In this document: positions 34,492 through 44,992 of the stretch, in pieces
Position numbering within the stretch: position 1 is the first letter of the stretch
Layout of the letters: the number at the start of each line of letters is the position of its first letter
Source of the DNA: Pseudoalteromonas fuliginea
Lineage (GTDB): Bacteria > Pseudomonadota > Gammaproteobacteria > Enterobacterales > Alteromonadaceae
Direction of reading: 5' to 3'
Length of the DNA stretch: 64,000 nucleotides
Assembly: GCF_000690055.1 (NCBI RefSeq)
Contig: NZ_JJNZ01000002.1
Span: 1-64,000, forward strand
Notes under the pieces: generated by a model
Seen by the model: the letters and a program-made list of their open reading frames with translations, nothing else
The model's database searches: none
What the model was told of the DNA's origin: nothing
Translations under genes and position numbers: made by a program

Positions 34492-35817
34492 CTAACCATT
34501 GGCTTTAAGTTCATTAGTAAATTGCCCTATAGCATTCACAACTTCTTGCGCACCTTGCTGAATTTCCTGCATCACATCACCTGACTCTTTAGATAATGCT
34601 AAACCTTGCTCTGCTTTCTCTTTACCTTTCTCGATTACAGCCACCGTATTTTGTGTCTGTGATTGATTACGCTGCACAACTTCAACAATTTCTTCTGTTG
34701 CTTTTGAGGTACGCGATGCAAGCAACCTTACTTCGTCTGCAACAACAGCAAAACCTCGACCTTGCTCTCCAGCCCTAGCTGCTTCAATTGCGGCATTCAA
34801 CGCTAATAAATTTGTTTGTTCGGCAATACTGCTGATACTTTGTACAATGCTCGCAATTTGTTGTGACTGCTGATCGAGCGCTGATATTTCACTAGCAGCT
34901 TGCTCCATGTTAACGGCCAACTCAGTCATAACAGCGACTGTATCTTGTATAACAAGCGCACCTTGCTCTGCTTTTTTATCGGTTTGGGTTGAGGTGCCAT
35001 GAGCAATTTCGGCCGCTTGTGATATTGCTATTTCTTGATTTACTTGCTCTGTAATAACTGTCGCGAATTTCATTACTTTATAAAGTTCATTTGCATCATT
35101 TGAGATTGGATTGTATGACGCTTCTAACCATACAATATTGCCATGTTTATCTACGCGCTTAAAACGTTCCGCAATAAATTTTCCTTCCCGCAACTTAGTC
35201 CAAAATTGCAAGTACTCTTGAGAGTTTGCTTCTGATCCCTCACAAAATGTACGGTGGTGCTTGCCTATAATTTCACTTTCTTTATAGCCCATAGCTACCA
35301 AAAATTGATCATTAGCTTTTAAAACATGTCCTTCTAAATCAAATTCGATTACAGCCATAGAGCGATATATTGCTTTAATAGTGTCGCTTTGCTCGCGAGA
35401 AGCTGTAATTGTTTTTGTAAGTACACTCCCGAATATAGAAAAATAGAGCAGCTGGTCTTGCTCACCTTTTACTGGGTGTACTATTAAACGTAACCATTCA
35501 GCTTTACCATCACCGCGCGCAATTTGTAATGCACCTCCCCAATGTCCTTCTTTTTTTATAGCTTGCTGTAGGCTTTTAAATTCTGAAGATTGACGAGACG
35601 ACTCAGTAATAAAATCATCAAAAGAGTTATTAGTAAGATCGTCTTCGTTGTAGCCTAAGTTTTCTAAAAACCTATCATTAGCGTGCGAAATTCTACCATC
35701 ATAAAGAATGTTTAGTACTAACATCTCTCGGTAAAGCCCTTCCCACACTTGTCGTAACGGATAGAGTTCTGCTTTTAAAGAGGCTATTTCATTTTGCTTA
35801 TTTTTAGAAAAAAACAT
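34492..35817 (-). CDS. Soluble PAS-PAS methyl-accepting chemotaxis protein (BdlA-like)
   Basis: Cytoplasmic chemoreceptor of 441 residues without transmembrane helices. PAS1 about 25-125 ([20 protein letters not shown]), PAS2 about 145-260 ([39 protein letters not shown]), then a short MCP signalling domain with the conserved tip [20 protein letters not shown]. The same layout is found in BdlA of Pseudomonas aeruginosa, which controls biofilm dispersal, and in redox- or heme-sensing receptors. The start is the ATG at 35817, 7 bases after AAGGAT; a TTG at 35841 is less likely. Cofactor not predictable. Confidence 0.9.
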   Translation of the reverse strand: MFFSKNKQNEIASLKAELYPLRQVWEGLYREMLVLNILYDGRISHANDRFLENLGYNEDDLTNNSFDDFITESSRQSSEFKSLQQAIKKEGHWGGALQIARGDGKAEWLRLIVHPVKGEQDQLLYFSIFGSVLTKTITASREQSDTIKAIYRSMAVIEFDLEGHVLKANDQFLVAMGYKESEIIGKHHRTFCEGSEANSQEYLQFWTKLREGKFIAERFKRVDKHGNIVWLEASYNPISNDANELYKVMKFATVITEQVNQEIAISQAAEIAHGTSTQTDKKAEQGALVIQDTVAVMTELAVNMEQAASEISALDQQSQQIASIVQSISSIAEQTNLLALNAAIEAARAGEQGRGFAVVADEVRLLASRTSKATEEIVEVVQRNQSQTQNTVAVIEKGKEKAEQGLALSKESGDVMQEIQQGAQEVVNAIGQFTNELKANG

Positions 35818-35936
35818 TAATATCCTTACTAACACATTCAATATAAAATTAATTTTAGTATAGAAGACATTTATAATAACGCGATAAATAACAAGCAGTT
35901 TGAAGCTAAATTATTAATCAAAAATACAAACTAAGC

Positions 35937-37985
35937 TTAAAATTGTAACCTTTCATATAAACCAGATGCTCTTGATACGCTCTTATTCATTGCAAGTTGC
36001 AGTACTTTTTTGTCAGCCACCAGTTCAAACTTATTTTTAGCGCGGGTTATCCCCGTATACACCAATTGCCGGTTAATACCCATACGCGCTTGTTTTAGCG
36101 GTGGCAATACCATAGCGGTGTAACTAAACTCTGAGCCTTGTGATTTATGAATAGTCATTACGTATACTTTATCGTGCGCAGGGAGTCGTGCAGGTGAAAA
36201 TGCTCGTTGATTACCTTGCTCATCAATAAATATGGCTTTGAGTTGATTACTTTCATCAGGCATTAAAATACCAATATCACCGTTAAATAACTTAAGCTGG
36301 TAATCGTTTTGGCTCACCATAATAGGCATACCCGTATAGTGGTGAGTATTAGGGCTAACTGTTATTAAACCTTGCTGTTGCAATACGCGCTCTATTCGCT
36401 GATTTAAGCTATGCACGCCGTAATCGCCCTCTCGTACCGCAGCTAAAAGCTGATAACTAGCAAAAGCAGCATGCACCTGTGCAACATCTGCACCTTGGGC
36501 AATTAAGTTAAGGTATTTTGCATAATGACTTGCTGCACTTTTAACAAGCTTTTCAATCGGTTTTGCTACAAAGTCGTAATCTAAAATTACATCGTTAAAA
36601 CGCCCTTCAGTACTTTCTTGCTCAACGTAATTTAAAATACCGGTGTTATTGGTGTTTACCGCAAGTGCGAGTTGACCAATGCCGCTTTGTGCATCAAATC
36701 GATAACTGTGCTGTAAAAAGGCAACGCAATCTGCGAGTTTAAATTCACTCACGCTTTGCGCTACGAGCTTAGGCTCATTATTAAAACATAAGCTATTTAG
36801 CTCATCACAACGTGCTTGCGAGTAGCTTGGCGTTTGCTCAAGTATTAAACCTTGGCATAAATCGCTCATTACGCTGCCGGTATCTACCGAGGCAAGCTGA
36901 TCTTTATCACCTAGGAGTATTAATCGCGCGTGCGCAGGAAGTGCTTCTATTAATTTAGCCATCAGCGATAAATCGACCATACTGGCTTCATCAATAATTA
37001 GTACATCTAAATGCAACGGATTGCTTTTGTTATGTCTGAATTTATTAGTAAACGGTTTTACGCCTAATAAGCGATGAATAGTTTGGGCGCTTTGCGGTAT
37101 CAGCGTTTTTATATCATCAGGAATCGTTGTGAGCATATTTTTAGCGCCCAAAATAGACTCACTTAAACGTGCAGCGGCTTTACCAGTCGGTGCCACCAGC
37201 TTAATGCTAAGCGGCGCGGTTTTATAAAGTGACTGTAAAATAGCCAGTAACTTAGTCACTGTGGTAGTTTTACCTGTCCCAGGACCACCCGTGATCACGC
37301 TAAAGCCTTTGGTGGCGGCAATCGCACATGCCACTTTTTGCCAATCAGTTTCAATTGCAGAATCTGCAGGAAAATAGGTATTTAAAAGTTCAGCCAATAC
37401 TTCATTGTTAATATTGAGCTTTCGCTCGCTCATACTTAGTAATCTATCCGCGAGTGTTTGCTCATAACCGGCAAGGCGCGCAAAATAAAGTCGCTCGTTA
37501 AACAGTTGCAGTGGTTTATTTTCGCCTACGCTTTCATGGCTTTGTAAATAACTAAGCGCTGTGTGTACGTTAAAGTCATCACCAAACGGGCTTAGCGTAC
37601 TGGGTACATTGCCATCGAGTTTATTAAAGTCACTATTGCGCAAGTTAAAAGGATTATTCCAATCAACCTCATTTAAAGTTAGGCAGCTATGCTGACTTTG
37701 CTGCGATAAGCAAAGTAATAAAATAATATAAAACAGCTCATTATGAGTTTGCTCAATGTCATTAGCACACAGTAATTCTGCGAGTTTAACATCAACCACA
37801 CGTAGTCGATTTTGCGCTAATAAATATTCAAGTAACGGGACTTCGATAATCGTATTATTTAACACAATGTCCTCTAATGAAGCATCTTGTGCTACATTTT
37901 TTGAAGTAAGAGGCTCTACGGCTTCATTATTAAGTGTCTCGTCTATATCGTCAAACAAGCCAGGTTGCTCATTTAAATCGCTCAT
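35937..37985 (-). CDS. recD: Exodeoxyribonuclease V alpha subunit RecD
   Basis: 5'-3' helicase of the RecBCD recombination and repair enzyme. 682 residues, a normal length. Walker A GGPGTGKTTTV at about 230-240, Walker B LIIDEASMVDLSLM, the superfamily 1B motif LGDKDQLASVDTG, and the C-terminal VMTIHKSQGSEF. Overlaps recB by 4 bases (ATGA), third gene of recC-recB-recD. Confidence 0.96.
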   Translation of the reverse strand: MSDLNEQPGLFDDIDETLNNEAVEPLTSKNVAQDASLEDIVLNNTIIEVPLLEYLLAQNRLRVVDVKLAELLCANDIEQTHNELFYIILLLCLSQQSQHSCLTLNEVDWNNPFNLRNSDFNKLDGNVPSTLSPFGDDFNVHTALSYLQSHESVGENKPLQLFNERLYFARLAGYEQTLADRLLSMSERKLNINNEVLAELLNTYFPADSAIETDWQKVACAIAATKGFSVITGGPGTGKTTTVTKLLAILQSLYKTAPLSIKLVAPTGKAAARLSESILGAKNMLTTIPDDIKTLIPQSAQTIHRLLGVKPFTNKFRHNKSNPLHLDVLIIDEASMVDLSLMAKLIEALPAHARLILLGDKDQLASVDTGSVMSDLCQGLILEQTPSYSQARCDELNSLCFNNEPKLVAQSVSEFKLADCVAFLQHSYRFDAQSGIGQLALAVNTNNTGILNYVEQESTEGRFNDVILDYDFVAKPIEKLVKSAASHYAKYLNLIAQGADVAQVHAAFASYQLLAAVREGDYGVHSLNQRIERVLQQQGLITVSPNTHHYTGMPIMVSQNDYQLKLFNGDIGILMPDESNQLKAIFIDEQGNQRAFSPARLPAHDKVYVMTIHKSQGSEFSYTAMVLPPLKQARMGINRQLVYTGITRAKNKFELVADKKVLQLAMNKSVSRASGLYERLQF

Positions 37986-40900
37986 AGCATGGCTCCTTGG
38001 CTAAATAAGCCATCTAAAATAATCACTTGTTCTTCAGTTAGCTTTTTAAAGTACACGCCTTGCCCTGCGGGCATCCCACGTAAAAACGTGTAATACACGC
38101 CGCCTAAATGGGTTTCTACCGAGTAATCAGCTATACGTTGTTTTAATAAACGATGCAGCGCTACCGTGTAGATTAAATACTGTAAATGATACTGATGACT
38201 GCTCATCGCTTGCTCAAGCATGTCGCTCTCGTAATCCGCTGGCGTGCTACCTAAATAATTAGACTTATAATCTAAAATATAATATTTGCCTTGGTAGCAA
38301 AATATTAAATCGACAAAGCCTTTTAACAAGCCCTTTACTTGCGAAAATTCAAGCTTACTTTGTGCAAAACCAAAATGTTTAATTAGCATTTCGTTTAGCC
38401 TAGGTGCACTTAAGCTCTCAAGGGGTAAATTAAACTCCATTTCGACTAGGCAATCATTGGGTGTAAGCACACCCAATGAAAGAAGGCTGTTATCTAGGGG
38501 ACACGCAAGAACATCAAGCACCCATTTTTCAGCCACTTCTCGCCATTGCTCACCTATGTGGTACTTTTCAAGGCTGCGCTTAACTACCTCAGATAAGTTT
38601 TGCTCAGTATTAGTTGGGTGAACTATTGGGCTAGTAAAATCTATTTGTTCAAATATTTCGTGTAAACAACTACCAGGCTTTGCCCCTTTAGGAAAACTAT
38701 AAGGTGATGGTAGTTCGTCCTCTTGCACTGCAAACTCGTCTTTTTCGTGATCTTCATCACTTCGCCCTGGGGCTAATTGGTCGCTGTGCTTTTTAAAGCT
38801 CAACGCACTAAAGCTGGTTGCTCGCCAGTTACGCTCAATATTTGCCGTTACTTTATTAACACTTAACGTTTGCTGCGCACTTTCACTGTTATTAAAACAA
38901 AGTGTTCCCTGCTCTAATAACGTTTGTGAGGTAAACTGCTGATAGCTCATCGCGCTGTTAGCGTCGCAAAACTCACTTAAATGCGTGCGCCATGTTTGGC
39001 TACTGGCAAGTTCAAGCCCTGCAAATAAAACATGCCCAAGTGCACTACTTTGCATAGCCAAGCGGCTACTTTGTCCTTGCCCTATATTATAAACACCAAG
39101 CGCACAAAAATGCACAGCGCGAGTAAGTGCTACATAAAGCAGGCGTAAATCTTCAGCTAGGCGTTCTTGTTCTGCTTTTTGAAGGGCATCTTCGTCTTTA
39201 CTTAAATCGTAAACTAGCTTGCCATTATTATGATAAAGCGCTTCTTTTGTTTCGCGATAACCACTGGCAAACGGCATAAATACCAGTGGGTATTCAAGCC
39301 CTTTTGAGGCATGCATAGTGACAATTTTAACTAAGTTGGCGTCACTTTCTAGGCGTACTTGTACTGTTTCACCGTCTTGTTGGCTTACCTTTTGTGCAAA
39401 CCATCGCAGTAAACGCAGCGTGCCTTCAAGCTCTATTTGTTTTTGCTGAAGTATTTCGCCCAAGTGCCTAAAGTCCGTCAGCCAACGCTCTACGTTATAC
39501 CCTAAACCTTGCCATTTAGCGCTAAGTTGGTTGTGGCTCATTAAGCGCTCAAGCATTGCCATAGCGCCTTGCTTGTTCCAAATGTGGCTAAGTTGTGCAA
39601 AAAAGTTTAAGTAGTCTTGCCATTTATTTTCATCATCGGCGAGTGCGTGTATTTCGTTATAACTTAAACAAAATAGTGGACCTGCTAAAACACCGCGCAG
39701 CAATGACTCGTCATATTGACCATGCAGCGCCGTTAAAAAGTTAAGTAGGTGATGGCTAAGCTCTTGGCTAAAAACGCTTTCTCGTGATAAATACACGCTG
39801 GAAATTTTGGCATCATCTAGCGCTTTTTTCATTATTTGCGCTTCAACACGGTCGCGCACTAATATACAAATATCGGCAGCGCTTACAGGGGTACTGCCAA
39901 TACACGCGTCCCCCTGTTTTGCTTTTTCAAGCAAGGTCACTATTTTATTAGCAAAGTGAGTGGCTAAATGTGCTTGCCCTACACCTTTGTTGGTTGGTTT
40001 GTTTTTTTCATCAGCGGCTTCATCCACAAATACATTAAATTCGAATGCGGTCGCGGGTTTGCCATCAATTAAAAAAGAGTCATCCGCTTTTTTACCTTTA
40101 GCAGCTACTGCGTTAAACGGTATGGCGTCGTTATAAATAAAGCTGTTAGCGTGTTTGCCAAATAAACTATTAACGCTATTTACTATATCTGTGCTTGAGC
40201 GAAAGTTAGTACCCAGCGTAAATTGCTGATCAGTCTGTACAGCTTCTTTTGCGCCAATATACGTAAAAATATCAGCGCCCCTAAAGCCATAAATAGCCTG
40301 TTTTGGGTCGCCTATCATGGCAAGCGTAGTATTTTGTTGCCCATAAATTTCACTAAAAATACCGTACTGAATCGGATCGGTATCTTGGAATTCATCAATC
40401 ATGGCGACCGGAAACAATTGCGCAATTTTTTGCGCCAGTACGTCGCCTTGCTCGTTATTAAGCGCACTGTGTAAATTGGTCAGTAAGTCATCTGGGGTGA
40501 TCACGCTTTGCTCTTGCTTGCGCTTAACTATTGCGGCTTTTACCCAGCGTGCTGCATGTTGTACAACCGCTATTTTGAGCCCTTGGTTTATGGTGTTGTT
40601 AAGGGCGGCAAGCTCGTCAAACTGACTCAGTAATGGATGCACAAATAATGGCTGATTTTTTTTATAATTGCTCACATCGCTTAGGTTTTCTGTACTCCAC
40701 ACTTCAAACGAATACTTGCTAGTGCCAAATTCAAAAAACAAATCGCCGCCTAAACAAAATGCTTCAAGCGCACCAAGGCTGCCTTTTCGTGCTGGCGTTT
40801 TAGACCCACTCAAACCCGAGCCTATAATAGCACCTATAAACTCTTGCTCTAACACCGCTTTTTTAAATGCGGGTACACGGGTTATGTACTCGTCACGGGC

Positions 40901-41545
40901 TTTCCATACATCGTCTAATTTTATTTGTGGCGTAATGTGCGCATTAGCTTTATTTAAAATGCTCGCCACTTGAGCGAATAAAGCCTCGGGTGCGGAAAAT
41001 ACATCTAAAATAGCATCGGTGCGCTCTTTGTTAAGTGGGTATACAAACGCACGCCAAAAATCTTTAATAGTTTCGAGTAATATGTCGCGCTCATCTAAAA
41101 TAAATTCGAGATTAAACGCCACTCCCGACTCAAACGCATGTTGTTTTAGCATCCGCTGACAAAAGCCATGAATAGTAAAAATAGCCGCTTCGTCCATTGA
41201 TTTAGCAGCTGCATCGAGTAAATCAAACGCGCGGTGCTTATCATCAATTTTGGCAATTACGCCTTCAATGAGTTCGTCGTTTGGGTCTTGCCCAAGCAAT
41301 GCGTCGCGCGCAGCAATAATTCGGCTGCGTACGCGGTCTTTAATTTCTTGGGTAGCAGCGTCGGTAAAGGTTACTACCAAAATTTGCTCAACACTAAGCG
41401 GCGTATTTAACTCACCCTCTATTTGCATACCTAGTAAGTAACGTAAATACAGCCCCGTAATTGTATAAGTTTTACCAGTACCCGCACTGGCTTCTATTAA
41501 GCTTTGACCAATGAGCGGCATAGTAAGAGGATTAAGTGCTTGCAT
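37982..41545 (-). CDS. recB: Exodeoxyribonuclease V beta subunit RecB
   Basis: 3'-5' helicase and nuclease subunit. 1187 residues from the ATG at 41545, which has GGAGAG upstream and gives the normal N-terminus; an upstream frame to 41593 adds 16 unlikely residues. UvrD-type helicase motifs: ASAGTGKTYT (Lys25), VAMIDEFQDTDPIQY, MHASKGLEYPLVF. The C-terminal RecB nuclease domain has its Asp in GFVDLIF and the DYK triad in ILDYKSNYLG (about 1077-1093), so nuclease activity is predicted. The first 14 bases overlap the recC end. Confidence 0.96.
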   Translation of the reverse strand: MQALNPLTMPLIGQSLIEASAGTGKTYTITGLYLRYLLGMQIEGELNTPLSVEQILVVTFTDAATQEIKDRVRSRIIAARDALLGQDPNDELIEGVIAKIDDKHRAFDLLDAAAKSMDEAAIFTIHGFCQRMLKQHAFESGVAFNLEFILDERDILLETIKDFWRAFVYPLNKERTDAILDVFSAPEALFAQVASILNKANAHITPQIKLDDVWKARDEYITRVPAFKKAVLEQEFIGAIIGSGLSGSKTPARKGSLGALEAFCLGGDLFFEFGTSKYSFEVWSTENLSDVSNYKKNQPLFVHPLLSQFDELAALNNTINQGLKIAVVQHAARWVKAAIVKRKQEQSVITPDDLLTNLHSALNNEQGDVLAQKIAQLFPVAMIDEFQDTDPIQYGIFSEIYGQQNTTLAMIGDPKQAIYGFRGADIFTYIGAKEAVQTDQQFTLGTNFRSSTDIVNSVNSLFGKHANSFIYNDAIPFNAVAAKGKKADDSFLIDGKPATAFEFNVFVDEAADEKNKPTNKGVGQAHLATHFANKIVTLLEKAKQGDACIGSTPVSAADICILVRDRVEAQIMKKALDDAKISSVYLSRESVFSQELSHHLLNFLTALHGQYDESLLRGVLAGPLFCLSYNEIHALADDENKWQDYLNFFAQLSHIWNKQGAMAMLERLMSHNQLSAKWQGLGYNVERWLTDFRHLGEILQQKQIELEGTLRLLRWFAQKVSQQDGETVQVRLESDANLVKIVTMHASKGLEYPLVFMPFASGYRETKEALYHNNGKLVYDLSKDEDALQKAEQERLAEDLRLLYVALTRAVHFCALGVYNIGQGQSSRLAMQSSALGHVLFAGLELASSQTWRTHLSEFCDANSAMSYQQFTSQTLLEQGTLCFNNSESAQQTLSVNKVTANIERNWRATSFSALSFKKHSDQLAPGRSDEDHEKDEFAVQEDELPSPYSFPKGAKPGSCLHEIFEQIDFTSPIVHPTNTEQNLSEVVKRSLEKYHIGEQWREVAEKWVLDVLACPLDNSLLSLGVLTPNDCLVEMEFNLPLESLSAPRLNEMLIKHFGFAQSKLEFSQVKGLLKGFVDLIFCYQGKYYILDYKSNYLGSTPADYESDMLEQAMSSHQYHLQYLIYTVALHRLLKQRIADYSVETHLGGVYYTFLRGMPAGQGVYFKKLTEEQVIILDGLFSQGAML

Positions 41546-44500
41546 GGTCACTCTCCTTTGCGTGTTCAAATAACGGCGTGAGCAATTTATCACTCCATTT
41601 TATAAATTCTTCTTGGCAGTCGTTTAGCGATTGCACCGTTAAGCGAATATACGGATTTTCGCCCTCACCTCGCCCTATGTATTGCGGGCTAAATTTGCTC
41701 ATTGCTTTTGTTATATCGCCGCCGCTTTTAACGTATTCATAACCACTTACCGGAAAGAACGGCACAGGCTCTGCGCGCAGCGCTTTGTATAACTCAAACC
41801 AATCAAGTAACAATGCATCGGCATCAGCTTTATTAATTGGCGCAAAGGTAATTTGCTTATCAAGCCCAAGTAACAATGTTTCTACTTGTTGATCCATACT
41901 TTGCGCTGCGAGGTGATAAATAAAGCCTTTAATTAAATCTTTCGCTTTAATACTCGCACTGCGGTAAAACACTTGTTTTTGCAAATACACATGATTGAGC
42001 CAGCCCTCTATTTTAGTGTCTTCAATGGTAAGCAAAACTTCTATCGGCTCACTTTTTCCGCCTTTAATCTGCTCTTTTACTTGCCCTGCAAGCGCATCAA
42101 CTCGGTGCTCCATACTCTCAAATATGAGGCTGCCTACATTGGCTTGAGGTAACTCACCTCGCTGCAGTATTTGCTCGGTACTCAGTGGTTGCTCGTTTAT
42201 GTTTGCTTCGAGTATTTCATCAAGGTAAAAATAACGGCGCAGCGCATCTAAACTAAAGGGTTCTTCGTCTTTTGCTACTTCGTTAAATTGTGGCAGGCGC
42301 AAACCTAATGTTTGTTGATAAAAGCTCTCTTGTGCGCTGCACACGCTTCTAATAAACACATCGAGATCTAACTGATCTGGCACAATCACATCAAGCGCAA
42401 TAACCGGCTGTGGTTTTATTGACTCACTTGGCAGCCAAATTGGATTGTAACTGTGGTTGCTCAGTACAGTATTTGCTTGCTCATCGGCTAAATAGTAATG
42501 GCTATTAAAGGGCTGTAAATGCTGTTGATTAATTAGACATGCGGGCAGCGTTTTCTCACTCTTTTCGCTTAATACAAAACTACGCCCAATATATTCTAAC
42601 AGCTCGCTTACAAGGGTTGATGGCATGCGCGGTTGGTTATCAAAACACGAGCGACCAATGTAACTCATGTATAAGTTGTCGCGGGCACTCAGTAGTGCTT
42701 CTAAAAATAAGTAGCGGTCATCTAATTTACGTGATCGGTCACCTTTTTGCTTTTTAGAGTAAGGCACTAAGTCAAAACCAATAGGTTGTACGTTACGCGG
42801 GTAGTCAGCATCGTTTAAGCCCAGCATGCATACCACTTTAAATGGTACGGCGCGCATGGGCATAAGCGTACAAAAGTTTACTTGCCCGACCAAAAACCGC
42901 TGCCCCACGCCTTTTTCTTGAATGCCTTGTCTAATTAAATAACTAACAATACGCTGCGAAACCGCCTTGCTGTAATCGCCGTTGTCGTGGTGTTTTTGTA
43001 ACTCTTCGAGCACGTTTTGAAGTACTAATAAATCCCAGCTGTCATCGCTTTCACTTTCGTATATGGCGTTTAACAGCTCGCTTAAAATATGCGCTTTATT
43101 AGTGAGCGTATCGTCGGGCGTTAACTGCTCTTTAAAGCTTTGCAGTACATCAATAAAATGCACGAGCTTGTTGAGTGTATCAAGCGCCATGCCTTCTACT
43201 TCATCAGCGCTGTAAATGCCGTTAAACGGGCATTGTTCGTCGCGCATGGCAATGCCGAGCAGTAAACGGTTGAGCCCATGTTGCCAGGTATTTAAATCGA
43301 TAGCGGGTAAATCAAAGCTGCTTTTATGCGCTGCGTTTATACCCCATTTAACCCCAACACGTTCAAGCCAGTATTGAATTTGCTCGTACTCGTGTGCTTC
43401 AAGCCCAAATTTTTCGGCTATTTGCGTCACTTGTAATAAATCGAGAATATCCGACACACCAAAGCGCGAAAACGGTAAGTTAGCTAAACTCGCAAATGAG
43501 CTAAGGACGGGCTTTTCTTGCTCTATGGCTAAATCGGCCAATGCGTAAGGAATAAAGCGGCTGCCTTGTGCCCCGCCAAATACGGCTTCAATGTAGGGGC
43601 TGTAAATGCCTACATCGGGCATCATGACAATTATGTCTTTGGGGGTAAGCGTTGGGTTTTGATTAAATAAGTTAAGTAAGTAGTCGTGCAAGCGCTCAAC
43701 TTCTCTAAGCGGTGTATGGCAATCGCTGAGCGTAATACTGGTGTCGGTTGTGCTGATTGGTAACTTACCTTCGTCGTTTATAAACCACTCTTTGTTATCG
43801 GTAAGAGATTCGCCTTTAAACGCAAGCTGATAAATCTCGCTTTGTACTTGCCCTAGTAAGGTGTCGTCAAACACATCAATAAAACCATCAATCCAACGGG
43901 CATCTAACTGTACAAGTTGTTCAAAATAGTCGCGACCTAATTTACCCCACGACGATAACAACGGATTACCTATAAAGTAGTATTCTTCGTCTGGATTGGT
44001 TTGTTTTTTTTGTTGCGCTTCCACCAGCGGCATTTTAGCGTATTTAGCGCTTATTTTAGCTGCTGTTTTTTCATCTATGATATCGCCCCAGTAGTGCTCA
44101 CTTGGGTTAAAAAAGAATAATATAACCTCGGTTTTTTTACTCAGCGCTTCAAATACCTCAAGCTGGGAGCTGGCAATCGCCGATATACCAAATAAACTAA
44201 TGCGTTGTGGCAGTAAGCTATTGTCCATGGTCTCAAGTGCTGCAAGTAATTGCCCTTGCATGTTAGCGCGATGAAATTGGCTTTGCCCAAGTTCTTGGCT
44301 TAGCTTTACAATGCGTCGCCATAAATCAGGTTGCCATGGGGCAATGGCTACATCTACGTCATCAAGCTCATCTTTGCCGCTATCCCATGTGGCTATCCAG
44401 TGCGGTCGGTACATTAAATATTGGTCGTACACATCGGCTATTTTTTCGCACAGCGCGAAGGTTTTTTGCCCGCCTATATCGCCTTCTAAATAGGTTTTTA

Positions 44501-44831
44501 GCGGCAAATATAATGGCTCGTCAATACAGTTTGGTAAAATTGCAAACAGTTTCCAAGCAAGGTTGGGCTTATTAAATGCCGACTCTTTAGGGACATTTGG
44601 CAGCAATTGCTGATACAACTGCCAAATAAAGCTCGACGGCAGCGGAAAATCAACCTGCGCTGCAACCCCTAAGTTTTCGCTCAAACCTATTTTTAACCAC
44701 TGCGACATACCCGGCGATTGCACTAGCACTACTTCTTTGTCGAACGGGCTTTGCAATGGGTTTACTTTTAACAGCTGGTGGAACTGCGCTTGCAGGGCTT
44801 CCATCCGGTTTGATTGAATAATATTTAGCAT
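41532..44831 (-). CDS. recC: Exodeoxyribonuclease V gamma subunit RecC
   Basis: Chi-recognition and scaffold subunit. 1099 residues beginning MLNIIQSNRMEALQ, with the usual LVQSPGMSQWLK and PFKVVCMLGLNDADYPR. Helicase motifs are not functional in the family. First gene of the operon; ptrA, which interrupts recC-recB in E. coli, is absent. The cognate Chi sequence cannot be derived from this window. Confidence 0.95.
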   Translation of the reverse strand: MLNIIQSNRMEALQAQFHQLLKVNPLQSPFDKEVVLVQSPGMSQWLKIGLSENLGVAAQVDFPLPSSFIWQLYQQLLPNVPKESAFNKPNLAWKLFAILPNCIDEPLYLPLKTYLEGDIGGQKTFALCEKIADVYDQYLMYRPHWIATWDSGKDELDDVDVAIAPWQPDLWRRIVKLSQELGQSQFHRANMQGQLLAALETMDNSLLPQRISLFGISAIASSQLEVFEALSKKTEVILFFFNPSEHYWGDIIDEKTAAKISAKYAKMPLVEAQQKKQTNPDEEYYFIGNPLLSSWGKLGRDYFEQLVQLDARWIDGFIDVFDDTLLGQVQSEIYQLAFKGESLTDNKEWFINDEGKLPISTTDTSITLSDCHTPLREVERLHDYLLNLFNQNPTLTPKDIIVMMPDVGIYSPYIEAVFGGAQGSRFIPYALADLAIEQEKPVLSSFASLANLPFSRFGVSDILDLLQVTQIAEKFGLEAHEYEQIQYWLERVGVKWGINAAHKSSFDLPAIDLNTWQHGLNRLLLGIAMRDEQCPFNGIYSADEVEGMALDTLNKLVHFIDVLQSFKEQLTPDDTLTNKAHILSELLNAIYESESDDSWDLLVLQNVLEELQKHHDNGDYSKAVSQRIVSYLIRQGIQEKGVGQRFLVGQVNFCTLMPMRAVPFKVVCMLGLNDADYPRNVQPIGFDLVPYSKKQKGDRSRKLDDRYLFLEALLSARDNLYMSYIGRSCFDNQPRMPSTLVSELLEYIGRSFVLSEKSEKTLPACLINQQHLQPFNSHYYLADEQANTVLSNHSYNPIWLPSESIKPQPVIALDVIVPDQLDLDVFIRSVCSAQESFYQQTLGLRLPQFNEVAKDEEPFSLDALRRYFYLDEILEANINEQPLSTEQILQRGELPQANVGSLIFESMEHRVDALAGQVKEQIKGGKSEPIEVLLTIEDTKIEGWLNHVYLQKQVFYRSASIKAKDLIKGFIYHLAAQSMDQQVETLLLGLDKQITFAPINKADADALLLDWFELYKALRAEPVPFFPVSGYEYVKSGGDITKAMSKFSPQYIGRGEGENPYIRLTVQSLNDCQEEFIKWSDKLLTPLFEHAKESDHAST

Positions 44832-44992
44832 ATAACACTGACCTTGCTTGAGATAAAACCAGTGTAAGATATTTTCAATATTAGGGGTAGCGCAAACGGG
44901 TAATTGGCTTTAATAAATCAGAGAGTTAAGAACTAATTTACAGATTTTTATACGCACAGCATCTATTTTATATACTGTGCGTAGTAGTGAGT

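Noticed and set aside
41546-41593. Extension of recB to an upstream start
   Set aside because: It adds 16 residues unlike RecB; the ATG at 41545 has a ribosome site and the normal beginning.
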